From: Helicobacter didelphidarum
GTDB lineage: Bacteria; Campylobacterota; Campylobacteria; Campylobacterales; Helicobacteraceae
Direction of reading: 5' to 3'
DNA length: 33,613 nucleotides
NCBI RefSeq assembly: GCF_003364195.1
Contig: NZ_NXLQ01000021.1
Location: 1-33,613 of the forward strand
Shown: piece after piece, positions 1 to 7,999 of the stretch
How positions within the stretch are numbered: the stretch's first letter is position 1
Layout: every line of letters starts with the position of its first letter
The notes under the pieces: model-generated
Seen by the model: the letters and a program-made list of their open reading frames with translations, nothing else
Database searches by the model: none
Told to the model about the DNA's origin: nothing
Made by a program: the position numbers and the translations under genes

Positions 1-2
1 CT

Positions 3-35
3 AAGATTGGCACGTTGGTCTGGAGTCGTGTATAA
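3..35 (+). pseudogene. Possible 3' remnant of an aldo/keto reductase gene
   Basis: The frame starting at base 3 reads KIGTLVWSRV and then stops. The first eight residues match the segment KVGTLVWSPL inside the complete aldo/keto reductase encoded at 27371-28405 (one conservative change), and LVWSPL is a recurrent motif of that family. The similarity ends at WS and the frame closes two codons later, as expected at a break or recombination junction. Only ten codons are visible and the window edge hides the rest, so a chance match is possible. Confidence 0.25.
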
Positions 36-123
36 GTGAAATGTAGAAATTTGCCTAAAGTAAAAAAATAAAAATTCTTTATTTTTATTTTATTTTTCTA
101 GTAGGTATTATGAGAAATAATTA

Positions 124-134
124 TTTTTTTTTTT
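124..134. repeat. Homopolymer T11
   Basis: An uninterrupted run of 11 T in the AT-rich leader of the OLD-like gene. It is the first of four homopolymers within about 160 bp (T11, T16, T9 at 177-185, G16). Runs of this length are prone to slipped-strand change in Helicobacter. Confidence 0.8.
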
Positions 135-154
135 ATATGATATTTATTAATTTA

Positions 155-170
155 TTTTTTTTTTTTTTTT
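155..170. repeat. Homopolymer T16, candidate promoter-length switch
   Basis: An uninterrupted run of 16 T. If the TAGAAT at 185-190 is the -10 box, this run covers the -35 area. That arrangement resembles the variable T tract in the H. pylori sabA promoter, where length changes tune transcription. The promoter assignment is inference; the run itself is seen directly. Confidence 0.75.
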
Positions 171-184
171 ATTTGATTTTTTTT

Positions 185-190
185 TAGAAT
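185..190 (+). promoter_or_regulatory. Candidate -10 box (TAGAAT) of the OLD-like gene
   Basis: TAGAAT lies just after the T9 run and 55 bp before the ATG at 245. A start site near 197 would leave the ATG at 195 outside the transcript and favour translation from 245 or 264. Alternative -10-like words (TATTAT at 106-111, TATGAT at 136-141) exist in this very AT-rich leader, so the choice is uncertain. Confidence 0.3.
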
Positions 191-194
191 ACCA

Positions 195-2258
195 ATGGTT
201 TTTGTCTATGGTAGTTTGTTGTTTTTTTTGGATTGGTGGAGATTATGTCTGAATTTAGATTTTATGGGTGGGGGGGGGGGGGGGGAATCTCATACCCTAA
301 AACTTTATAAGGAGGATGAAGTAGAATGTATCGAGGGGGCAGATGAAATCTCGATACTAAAATTTTGTATAGCAAAATATGGTAATGAGCTTATTGAAGA
401 AAATAGGGAAAAGAGGGAGTATGGAGACTTTGGGTATGAATATACTATGAAATCCATGTTGGCAGAAGCAGATTCTATTGATAGCAAAGATAAATTGATA
501 GCATTGTTTAACAAGATTTATTACTTTATTACCCCCAGAGATAAAAAGGAGTTGGTAGAGTATGAAAAACAATGTGAGGAAGAATATGATAGATTATACG
601 AATCTGCTGAAAAGTTGATGGTTGAAGTAAGGGGATATAACGAAAAACACAGGTTATTCGATTATGCAAGGAAAGCAACAACTAAAGATTTCCAAAGATC
701 TTTTGAGGATATACAAGCACATATTGAGAATGCAGAAGACTATGAGCAAATAGTTGCACTCTATAAGGAACTTACTGCACTTATTAAGGACATTGTAGCA
801 AACTATAATCATTATAGGGGAGATTATTTTCCTTATAAGATTAATATTTCAACAAAGATTCTTACACCAAAGCAAATCAGTAAAACAAAGATACAAAAGA
901 GTATGGAAGCTACTTTTCACGAGACAAAGCTAAAAGATACAAAAGAGATTATGGACAAATTGGATTTAGAATATTCATATACACCCGGGAAGATAGATTC
1001 TGTCCCAAAGGTTATTACCTATAAAGATAAATATAGATTTAGCAATAAGGACTTAAAAACAGATAGAGAGCATATAGAGACAAATGCCTTTTTTATAGCA
1101 TTGCTTCAAGCAGCAAACCTCAAAGTATCAGCTATCACAAAAGCATACGAGAGAGCAGAGGCGACATCTGGCTATCTCACACAGATTGAGAGCAAATATA
1201 ATGAACGTGTGAATGACTTGGTAACCAAAAGATTTAATGAATTGTATAAAAAAGTTGAAGACAATCAATATGAGTTTGGACTAAAACTTGAAAAAACTCA
1301 AATAAATTTTACAATTTTTAGGGGCAACAACAAAGATGAGGTTTTGGAGCTAGATTTACAATCAGAGGGCTTTAAATGGTTTTTTAATCTTTTTTTCCAT
1401 CTTTTGTATAGCAAGACTTTGCAAAAAGGTAGCGTAGTGCTTATGGATGAACCAGCACATAATCTTTCTATCCCAGCACGCAAGGAATTTAGGGACTTCT
1501 TAAAGCAATATGGAGAAGAGAATGGTATCACCTTTGTAATTGTTACACATGATCCATTCCTTGTGCATGCTGATTATCTTGATGAGATTCGCATCGTGCA
1601 AAATCACACCAAAGAAGATTCTAAAGGAGTGGAGATACTCAATGACTTTTCAAGTATTAGCTCAAAAGATACTGATGCACTCTTGATAATCAAACAAGCA
1701 CTTGGTATAGGCACATATATCCTCTATCCACCAAATTTGCAGATAATCTTTGTAGAGGGAATCACGGATTATAACTACCTCACGACTTTTAAGATTCTGA
1801 AAGAGAGAGAAGAGAATAAGCTCTGCAGTGTAGTGTTCTTGCCCATTGGAGGCTTAGGAGAAAAAGGTGATGAGAAAGAAATTTTAGAGAAGTTATTGCA
1901 ACAGCACAAAGAGCCAATATTGCTTATCGATGATGATGGTGCGGGTAAGGCAATAATAAAAGTCAAAGAAGAGAATAAAATGGAATCTTTGCGAATTATC
2001 AAGCTAAGTGAGATAGATTCTAAACTCAAAGAGATAGAAGATTGCTTTGATAAGAAAGATATAGAAAAATATGGCTTATTGAAAAAAGATTCTAATGGCA
2101 AAGAAAGTAAAGAGTTTATCAAAAGTTCTAAACTTTCTAGTGCGATAAAGAAAGCATTGCTATGGAGAAAAGCTGATGATGACAAAACACAGAATCTTAT
2201 AGAACAATCAACAAAACAGAATTTTTATAAGATTCTTGATTACCTTGAGAATTTATAA
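195..2258 (+). CDS. OLD-family-like ATPase/TOPRIM nuclease, phase-variable, Walker A not visible
   Basis: The C-terminal two thirds look like an overcoming-lysogenization-defect (OLD) type protein. There is an ABC-like signature around SEGFKW (390-395), Walker B VVLMDEP (414-420), an H-loop VTHD (450-453), then a TOPRIM domain with the acidic FVEG (E521) and LIDDDG (D579-D581) motifs expected to bind metal for DNA cleavage. Residues about 80-350 are charged and probably helical. No GxxxxGK[ST] P-loop is present, although family ATPases carry one near the N-terminus, so the N-terminal lobe seems lost or replaced. A G16 run (270-285) lies at codons 25-31. In this frame the possible starts are ATG 195 and ATG 264, neither with a clear ribosome site. 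ATG 245, preceded by GGTGGAG, is out of frame here and stops at 308-310; it would read into this protein with G15 or G18. OLD proteins are often anti-phage nucleases; that role is inferred here. Confidence 0.7.
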   Translation: MVFVYGSLLFFLDWWRLCLNLDFMGGGGGGESHTLKLYKEDEVECIEGADEISILKFCIAKYGNELIEENREKREYGDFGYEYTMKSMLAEADSIDSKDKLIALFNKIYYFITPRDKKELVEYEKQCEEEYDRLYESAEKLMVEVRGYNEKHRLFDYARKATTKDFQRSFEDIQAHIENAEDYEQIVALYKELTALIKDIVANYNHYRGDYFPYKINISTKILTPKQISKTKIQKSMEATFHETKLKDTKEIMDKLDLEYSYTPGKIDSVPKVITYKDKYRFSNKDLKTDREHIETNAFFIALLQAANLKVSAITKAYERAEATSGYLTQIESKYNERVNDLVTKRFNELYKKVEDNQYEFGLKLEKTQINFTIFRGNNKDEVLELDLQSEGFKWFFNLFFHLLYSKTLQKGSVVLMDEPAHNLSIPARKEFRDFLKQYGEENGITFVIVTHDPFLVHADYLDEIRIVQNHTKEDSKGVEILNDFSSISSKDTDALLIIKQALGIGTYILYPPNLQIIFVEGITDYNYLTTFKILKEREENKLCSVVFLPIGGLGEKGDEKEILEKLLQQHKEPILLIDDDGAGKAIIKVKEENKMESLRIIKLSEIDSKLKEIEDCFDKKDIEKYGLLKKDSNGKESKEFIKSSKLSSAIKKALLWRKADDDKTQNLIEQSTKQNFYKILDYLENL
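270..285 (+). repeat. Homopolymer G16, translational phase-variation tract
   Basis: Sixteen consecutive G in a genome segment that is otherwise strongly AT-rich, placed in the first codons of the OLD-like gene. Length decides the frame. With 16 G, the frame from ATG 195 or ATG 264 is open; with 15 or 18, the frame from ATG 245 is open; with 17, all three fail. Poly-G or poly-C runs at the 5' end of genes are the classic Helicobacter and Campylobacter contingency switch. The count in one assembly may be a sequencing average. Confidence 0.85.
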
Positions 2259-2739
2259 GCTTGTTATAAAAAATGTTGTATGGTATTTATATGAATGTTT
2301 TGAGGGAGATTTTTAGAGAAAAGGGCTATTAAATTTATTTGTAACCTTAGTATAAAGTTCTTTCATTCATAAAGATTTATATGTAATATCATGATATTTT
2401 TTATCTGAAGTGTTTATTTTTGGGGTAGTAAAGTTTCATTCATAATTAATTTTATATCCTCTATTATGGATTCTGATATTAAGAGATTTAATACTTAGCA
2501 AATAGAGTATCTTAAGTATATAATAAAGATTCTTAAACTTTAGGAAATAGACTAAAATTTCAATATATACATATATTTTCTGCTATAATACCTAAGCTTA
2601 AAGAAGGGTTAAAGCTTTACAAGGCTTCAAAATTTCCTTATATTTTAAAGCTTATAGATTTTATAATCATTATGAATATTAAAAAAGTATTATCTTATTT
2701 ATCTTTAAATTGTATTGTAATGTAAAAAAAAGGAAAACT
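2259..2739. other. Non-coding stretch, 481 bp
   Basis: AT-rich spacer between the OLD-like gene and the thioesterase gene. I see no convincing reading frame or RNA gene. It contains the TATAAT at 2584-2589 and three AAGCTT words (near 2594, 2612 and 2649), two of which could pair imperfectly in the thioesterase leader. Confidence 0.6.
2584..2589 (+). promoter_or_regulatory. Extended -10 promoter of the thioesterase gene
   Basis: TGC-TATAAT gives an extended -10 (TGnTATAAT) with no clear -35, the usual Helicobacter sigma-80 layout. The predicted start near 2596 leaves a leader of about 140 nt. Confidence 0.45.
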
Positions 2740-3207
2740 ATGGAATATATTTTTGATAATAAAACACTGACAATGTCAATCCTTGCAACACCAGCACATA
2801 TTAATTTCAATGGTGTTATGCACGGCGGAGATTTATTAAAGATTCTTGACCAAGTCGCCTATGCATGTGCTACTCGTTATTGTGGTATTGGAGTGGTTAC
2901 ACTAAGTGTTGATAGAGTGCTTTTTCGTAGTCCAATAAAAATTGGGAATCTTATTCATTTTTTAGCTTGCGTGAATTACACAGGAGTTACCAGTGTTGAA
3001 GTTGGAATTAAAGTTCTTTCTGAAGATATTGCCAATAAGTCTGTAACACATTGCAATAGTTCATATTTTACTATGGTTGCACTTGATGAAGATGGTAGAC
3101 CGACCAAAGTCCCGCAATTAGTGCCAATAACAGATGAAGAAAAAAGACGATTTGAGGCGGGCAAACTACGTAGAGAAGCAAGTAAGAGAAATAATAAAAA
3201 ATTATGA
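2740..3207 (+). CDS. Hotdog-fold acyl-CoA thioesterase (YciA-like)
   Basis: Predicted to hydrolyse acyl-CoA thioesters in the cytoplasm. The 155-residue product has the single hotdog-domain size of the family. The helix segment GVMHGGDLLKILDQVA (about residues 25-40) matches the conserved acyl-CoA thioesterase pattern, with the Asp inside the hotdog helix, followed by SVDRVLFRSPIKIG, the typical central strand region. The tail is lysine and arginine rich. I chose ATG 2740 because AAGGA sits just upstream; an upstream TTG at 2710 would add ten unlikely residues. Family membership is well supported; the acyl chain preference is not visible. Confidence 0.85.
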   Translation: MEYIFDNKTLTMSILATPAHINFNGVMHGGDLLKILDQVAYACATRYCGIGVVTLSVDRVLFRSPIKIGNLIHFLACVNYTGVTSVEVGIKVLSEDIANKSVTHCNSSYFTMVALDEDGRPTKVPQLVPITDEEKRRFEAGKLRREASKRNNKKL

Positions 3208-3399
3208 TATAAGATATTTCAAAAATTTAATTGTTGTGTTTTATTTTTAATATTTATATGTTAGCAAAATTATTATATTTATAGAATGACATTTATTTTT
3301 ATAGTATTTAAATAATAATTTAACCATTATGTTTTATACAAATAATATTCTAATAATATTTATTTCATAAGCATGAAACTTGTTCAATGTAAGATTCTA

Positions 3400-3418
3400 A
3401 ATCTGTAATATACAGATT
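3400..3418. repeat. Inverted repeat, 8 bp stem with 3 nt loop
   Basis: AATCTGTA and TACAGATT flank ATA. It lies about 190 bp past the thioesterase stop and 65 bp before the mqnC -10. No T run follows, so it is not a standard terminator; a binding site or chance are both possible. Confidence 0.4.
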
Positions 3419-3483
3419 CTTGAAGGGTGGAGAAAAATTGAAAATATTTATTAAAAATCTACAATAAAATATAGATTTTAGAT

Positions 3484-3489
3484 TATAAT
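3484..3489 (+). promoter_or_regulatory. -10 box of mqnC
   Basis: TATAAT ends at 3489. Transcription would begin near 3496, so an ATG at 3488 overlaps the promoter and cannot be the start codon. This supports the ATG at 3524. Confidence 0.5.
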
Positions 3490-3523
3490 GCGATATAAAA
3501 TACTTAAATTATTAAGGAATTAT

Positions 3524-4594
3524 ATGTCAGCTTATACAAATACAACAAAACGTTATACAGATTCTGAAATTCTTGATCTTATGGATAATGCATCATTAAA
3601 AGAACTTGGAAAAATGGCAAATGCTAAGAAATTAGAGATTCACCCAAGAAAAATTACAACTTTCGTTGTTGATAGAAATATTAATTATACTAATATTTGT
3701 TGGGTTGATTGCAAATTTTGTGCTTTTAAACGGAACTTAGGACAAGAGGGTGAATATATATTGAGCTTTGATGAAATAGATAAGAAAATTGAAGAGTTAC
3801 TTGCGATTGGTGGGACACAAATCCTCTTTCAAGGTGGTGTGCATCCAAAATTAAAAATTGATTATTATGAAAATCTTGTTTCACATATTGCACAAAAATA
3901 CCCAACAATTACTATTCATGGGTTTTCTGCTATTGAGGTAAATTTTATTGCCAAAATCTCAAAACTTAGTATTAAAGAAGTTTTATTGCGATTACAAAAA
4001 GCTGGATTATCTTCAATACCTGGTGCAGGTGCAGAGATTTTAAGTGATTCTGTGCGTGATTTGATTGCTCCCAAAAAACTTTCAAGTGATGAATGGATTG
4101 AAGTGCATAGAGAAGCACACAAGATTAATATGAAAAGCACTGCTACCATGATGTTTGGTAGTTTAGAAAATAATGATGATATTGTTGAACATTGGCGAAG
4201 AGTACGTGATTTGCAAGATGAGACGAGAGGGTTTCGAGCATTTATTTTATGGAGCTTTCAACCAAACAATACGCCATTAAAAGCACAATATCCACATATT
4301 GAAAAAGCTAGTTCCAATCGTTATTTACGCCTTTTGGCATGTTCTCGTCTTTATCTTGATAATATCAAAAATATTCAAAGTAGCTGGGTTACACAAGGTA
4401 GCCATATCGGGCAGTTAGCTTTACTTTTTGGTGCAAATGATTTAGGGAGTACGATGATGGAAGAAAATGTTGTTTCATCTGCTGGGGCATGTCATTCAAT
4501 GAATCAAGATGAAATGATAGGGCTTATTCGAGATGTCAATGAGATTCCAGCTAAACGAAATACGGCATATGAAATTTTAGAACAATATTCATAG
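3524..4594 (+). CDS. mqnC: Cyclic dehypoxanthinyl futalosine synthase
   Basis: Radical SAM enzyme of the futalosine pathway to menaquinone, converting dehypoxanthine futalosine to its cyclic form. The Fe-S/SAM motif is C59-x3-C63-x2-C66 (CWVDCKFC), followed by the family pattern AFKR. GGTQILFQGGVHP, GAGAEIL and the late segment SSWVTQGSHIGQLALLFGANDLGSTMMEENV are all typical of MqnC rather than MqnE. The 356-residue length is normal. ATG 3524 has AAGGA five bases upstream; the longer start at 3488 overlaps the -10 box. It stands alone, as menaquinone genes are usually scattered in this group. Menaquinone is the only respiratory quinone in Helicobacter, so the gene is expected to be essential. 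Confidence 0.95.
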   Translation: MSAYTNTTKRYTDSEILDLMDNASLKELGKMANAKKLEIHPRKITTFVVDRNINYTNICWVDCKFCAFKRNLGQEGEYILSFDEIDKKIEELLAIGGTQILFQGGVHPKLKIDYYENLVSHIAQKYPTITIHGFSAIEVNFIAKISKLSIKEVLLRLQKAGLSSIPGAGAEILSDSVRDLIAPKKLSSDEWIEVHREAHKINMKSTATMMFGSLENNDDIVEHWRRVRDLQDETRGFRAFILWSFQPNNTPLKAQYPHIEKASSNRYLRLLACSRLYLDNIKNIQSSWVTQGSHIGQLALLFGANDLGSTMMEENVVSSAGACHSMNQDEMIGLIRDVNEIPAKRNTAYEILEQYS

Positions 4595-4697
4595 TTTTGC
4601 AAGATATAAATTTTGATTTTTATATAATATTTTTCTTAAGAATATTCCCAGGATTTTGATTCTTTAAAATCATAAGCTTATTTTTATGGGGTTTACT

Positions 4698-5384
4698 ATG
4701 TTAAGAAAAATTATATTGTTTATGTTTTGTATGCTACATTATGTTTATGCCGCACGACCAATGAATACTGATGATGCTCGCATTACCCCAAGAAATCAAT
4801 GTCAAATAGAAACATGGGCAGAATTTCATTTCAATGGAAATAGTGAAGTCTGGGCATTGCCCGGTTGCAATTTATTTTGGGATACAGAAATAACACTTGG
4901 AGGTATGATTGGATTAGAATCTGATTCGATTCAATTTCAAGTGAAAAAACTTTTTGTTGATGCCGATAAGAAAAATTGGGGAATTGGTATAGCATTAGGA
5001 AACATTCATCATTTTATTGTAGATTCAAAGAGTAAAAATGATCTCTACCTTTATGTTCCTGCTACATTGACATTCTTTGATTCTAAACTTGTTTTTCATG
5101 CAAACATAGGTTATAATTTGCAAGATTTTCGATCTAATATTTATAGTGCAGGTATTGGTATAGAGGCTGGTATTACAGAGAAAATCTATTTTATTGGCGA
5201 AGTGTATTATAATCGCTTTGATCCACTCATTTATCAGGTCGGATTACGTACATGGATAGTGCAAGATTCATTGCAAATAGATTCTACTTATGGTAATTCT
5301 TTTGACGGAAAATCAAGTTTTGTGAGTCTTGGATTTAGAATTTTGCCTCAAAAAAAGATTACACTTATGCACAAAACTAAGTGA
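4698..5384 (+). CDS. Secreted beta-rich protein, probably outer membrane, unknown function
   Basis: The product is 228 residues with an 18-residue signal peptide ending YVYA before ARPM. The mature start (RPMNTDDARITPRNQCQIETWAEF) resembles a widespread proteobacterial family of predicted outer-membrane proteins beginning with a similar TDDA motif and a conserved pair of Cys (here NQCQIE and PGCNLF). Alternating polar and apolar stretches with Gly and aromatic residues fit a small beta-barrel. I chose ATG 4698 because MLRK gives a clean signal peptide and GGGG lies upstream; ATG 4686 would add four residues. A TATAAT at 4623-4628 could be its promoter. No function can be assigned. Confidence 0.75.
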   Translation: MLRKIILFMFCMLHYVYAARPMNTDDARITPRNQCQIETWAEFHFNGNSEVWALPGCNLFWDTEITLGGMIGLESDSIQFQVKKLFVDADKKNWGIGIALGNIHHFIVDSKSKNDLYLYVPATLTFFDSKLVFHANIGYNLQDFRSNIYSAGIGIEAGITEKIYFIGEVYYNRFDPLIYQVGLRTWIVQDSLQIDSTYGNSFDGKSSFVSLGFRILPQKKITLMHKTK

Positions 5385-5413
5385 TAAGAAAATATTTTAT
5401 TGTAAATTGTTTA

Positions 5414-5454
5414 TTTTATGATTATTTCATAAAAATACATCATTTTGTTTTTTT
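5414..5454 (+). terminator. Likely intrinsic terminator after the secreted protein gene
   Basis: TTTTATGA (5414-5421) pairs with TCATAAAA (5427-5434) around a five-base loop; a T-rich stretch with T7 at 5448-5454 follows. It lies 30 bp past the stop, between two convergent genes. The stem is AT-only, so strength is uncertain. The remaining non-coding bases to 5728 hold nothing else I can support. Confidence 0.4.
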
Positions 5455-5728
5455 ACTATCTATGCTTGTGTAAATCTTTTCATATTTTTTGCCAACATAT
5501 TCTTCATCTTAATAATTTTTATAAATTTAATATTCAAATATTATAGATTTATTTTTTATATTCAATTTATATGCAATAATATTTAACATTTAGTATCAAA
5601 TAAAGTTTTATCTTGCATTTTTTCTTAAGATTTTTACTTCATAGAGGCATCTACAATACATAACAAACATCTATTTATATAGCAGAATAACTTTTATAAT
5701 CTAAATATAATAAACTTACTCTTAAAAT

Positions 5729-6586
5729 CTATGCCCTCACGGCAAGTTTATTAATTGCTTCAGAATTAAGCTCGTCCATGTGTGTTTTCATCACTTTAGA
5801 ATACATATCAACAAGGCGATTTGTTTCAATCATGCTTGACATTTCAAGCACTGCATTTACATTGCTTTTTTCTAAGAATCCTTGTGCTACAATTCCGCTA
5901 TTATACACGAGATTTACCCCAGCCAATCCCTCGCTACTTGTATCATTTGGTATTTTTCTTTCTTCAATATACAGACTTGAACCAATCTTTTTTAAAAATT
6001 TTGGATTATCAAAAGTAACAATGGCGAGGCTACCACCAGCGACATTATCTGCCATTCCTTCATTGCTCAAATCTTTAAAACTAAGATTGCCATTTGCATC
6101 CGCAGTAATTTGCATAGTAGGATTCATTAAGATACCACCTTCATTATCAACGCCATCGCGAGATAAAACATGGAATCCTTCTTTTGTTACCAAATACCCA
6201 TCATCACTAATACTAAAGCTCCCGTTGCGTGTGTAAGCTACTCCATTAGGTGTTTGCACAGCAAAAAACATATTTGGTGATTTTAATGCAAAATCCAAAT
6301 CGTTTTCAGTATGTTCCATTGAACCAATGCTATGGTCTGTGTAAGATTCTGCGATAACTGGCACACGAGTCATTGTGCGATTAATAAATTTTGCCGCAGC
6401 TCTTGTTTCATCTGGGATTGGTAGTGTGTCTTGATGTCCTTGCACCATACGTAAAAAATCACCAATGACAACATCATCGCGTTTGTAGCCATTTGTATTT
6501 AAATTTGCTAAATTATGTGAAATAATATCGAGGCGGTTAAATTGTGTAACCATACCACCTGTTGCACCATAATATCCTGTTTGCAT
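5729..6586 (-). CDS. flgG1: Flagellar basal-body rod protein (FlgG1/FlgF-like)
   Basis: A structural protein of the flagellar rod, exported by the flagellar type III system. The N-terminus (GATGGMVTQFNRLDIISHNLANLNTNGYKRD) is the flagellar rod signature with heptad-like helix and ANxNTxGYK box. Residues about 85-150 hold the FAVQTPNGVAYTRNGSFSISDDGYLVT segment typical of FlgF/FlgG. The C-terminus (LEKSNVNAVLEMSSMIETNRLVDMYSKVM) is the matching coiled region. At 285 residues it is close to the H. pylori protein HP1092 (FlgG1), which I recall as having the same VVIGDFLR segment. Classic FlgG and FlgF are hard to separate without alignment. Ribosome site AAGGAGA precedes the ATG. No other flagellar gene is adjacent. 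Confidence 0.85.
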   Translation of the reverse strand: MQTGYYGATGGMVTQFNRLDIISHNLANLNTNGYKRDDVVIGDFLRMVQGHQDTLPIPDETRAAAKFINRTMTRVPVIAESYTDHSIGSMEHTENDLDFALKSPNMFFAVQTPNGVAYTRNGSFSISDDGYLVTKEGFHVLSRDGVDNEGGILMNPTMQITADANGNLSFKDLSNEGMADNVAGGSLAIVTFDNPKFLKKIGSSLYIEERKIPNDTSSEGLAGVNLVYNSGIVAQGFLEKSNVNAVLEMSSMIETNRLVDMYSKVMKTHMDELNSEAINKLAVRA

Positions 6587-6808
6587 AATCTCTCCTTAGA
6601 TTGTTTGTAATTTTTACAATATTTTTGTATTCTCAAGATTTTAAAGATGAAGTAACCTTTAAACTTAAATAAAGTAAAGTTGTAATTGCATAAGCAAAAA
6701 GCTTTCCAAATTTATGTTTAATGGTATGAAGTATTTAATACTATCATAATATTGTAAGTATTTTCTATAAAATGAGATAAAATTTACATATATGCTTATT
6801 TTTTACTA

Positions 6809-6814
6809 TATAAT
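6809..6814 (+). promoter_or_regulatory. -10 box upstream of ald
   Basis: TATAAT 35 bp before the ald start codon, giving a short leader of about 28 nt with AAGGAG. No -35 box is clear. Confidence 0.4.
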
Positions 6815-6848
6815 TTAAGAATTTTTAGAAATATATAAGGAGAAATAT

Positions 6849-7976
6849 ATGATTATTGGTATTCCAAAAGAGATAATGAATCATGAACATAGAGTAGGGC
6901 TAATACCAAGTGATGTAAAAATACTTAAAAACTCAAATCCTCTCCATGAAATCTATATAGAAAATGGTTTAGGAAATAGCATAGGGTATAGTAATGAAGA
7001 TTATGAACAGGCGGGAGCAAAGATTCTCAAAAGTGCAAAAGAGGTGTGGCAAAAGGCAGAATTTATTATAAAATGTAAAGAACCTGTTGAATCTGAATAT
7101 CAATATTTACATAAAGATATGATTCTTTATAGTTTTCTCGATCTTGCATATTCTAAAAGTCTTGCACAGGCTTTAGTAGATTCTCAAGTAACTTCAATTT
7201 GTGGGGAAACTATATCTGGTCCAAATGGAGATTATCCTATTCTCGCAGCAATGAGTGAAGTAACTGGGAAATTTGTGGCACAACATGCTGCTACACTCTT
7301 AAGCACAAATTATGGTGGACGAGGTATTTTAGTTGGTGGTTGTGCAGGGGTTCAACCTGCTAGAGCAGTAATAGTTGGTGGGGGGGTCGTTGGAATCAAT
7401 GCTGCTAAAGTGCTTGTGGGAATGGGTGCAGATGTATGGATTCTTGATATTAATACACAAAAGTTAAGCACTCATCCACTTGTTATTGATAATAAAATTA
7501 AACTTCTTTATTCTAATGATGAATCTATCCGCATTGCATTGCAGAATGCAGATATTTTAATTGGGGCAATACTTGTTACCGCAAATGCAACGCCAAAAAT
7601 TATTACAAGAGAACATTTGCGTCTTATGAATAAAGGAGGCGTTGTCCTTGATGTGTCAGTGGATCTTGGAGGTTGTGTTGAAACTTCACGACAAACTACA
7701 CATGATGATTCTATATATATTGAAGAGGGGCTTATACATTATGGTGTGCCAAATATACCTGGTGTTATTGCCCGAACTTCAAGCATTACCTATTCTTATG
7801 AATCATTGCCTTATATCCTTGCAATTGCTAATCATGGCTGGAAAGAAATGCTTCAAATGAAAGGAGCAATGAGTGGTTTAAATGCATATAATGGTAAAAT
7901 TGCACTAGAATCTATTGCAAAAGCATTTGCACTTCCTTATATTGACACACAAACAATAATAAACTCAAATAATTAG
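6849..7976 (+). CDS. ald: Alanine dehydrogenase (active-site His replaced)
   Basis: NAD-dependent oxidative deamination of L-alanine to pyruvate and ammonia. The 375 residues align along the whole length with the family: MIIGIPKEI start, R15, KEP with K77, MSEVTGK, the Rossmann motif VGGGVVGINAAK (about 176-187) and LDVSVDLGG with D272. These correspond to catalytic R15, K75 and D270 of studied enzymes. The fourth one, His96 in the YLHLA segment, appears as Asp (D98, SFLDLA), which may alter activity or substrate. A G7 run (7380-7386) lies in the Rossmann loop codons. AAGGAG precedes the ATG. The SMR gene follows after 23 bp, probably cotranscribed. The fold is certain; alanine as substrate is likely but less so. 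Confidence 0.85.
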   Translation: MIIGIPKEIMNHEHRVGLIPSDVKILKNSNPLHEIYIENGLGNSIGYSNEDYEQAGAKILKSAKEVWQKAEFIIKCKEPVESEYQYLHKDMILYSFLDLAYSKSLAQALVDSQVTSICGETISGPNGDYPILAAMSEVTGKFVAQHAATLLSTNYGGRGILVGGCAGVQPARAVIVGGGVVGINAAKVLVGMGADVWILDINTQKLSTHPLVIDNKIKLLYSNDESIRIALQNADILIGAILVTANATPKIITREHLRLMNKGGVVLDVSVDLGGCVETSRQTTHDDSIYIEEGLIHYGVPNIPGVIARTSSITYSYESLPYILAIANHGWKEMLQMKGAMSGLNAYNGKIALESIAKAFALPYIDTQTIINSNN

Positions 7977-7999
7977 CATCACCTATCAAGAGGTAATAT

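Noticed and set aside
7-13. TTGGCAC resembling the -24 element of a sigma-54 promoter
   Set aside because: No TTGC element at the -12 position follows at the right spacing.
1959-1965. GAGK in the OLD-like protein as a Walker A motif
   Set aside because: It lies in the TOPRIM DDDGAGK block after Walker B, lacks the full GxxxxGK[ST] pattern and is in the wrong place for an ATPase P-loop.
1775-2185. 136-codon minus-strand frame inside the OLD-like gene
   Set aside because: Serine/leucine/phenylalanine-rich antisense shadow of a Lys/Glu/Asp-rich coding region; no ribosome site.
3488-3523. Upstream ATG start for mqnC
   Set aside because: It overlaps the TATAAT promoter and lacks a ribosome site, unlike the ATG at 3524.
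5778-6236. 152-codon plus-strand frame opposite the flagellar rod gene
   Set aside because: Shadow of a well-supported gene on the other strand.
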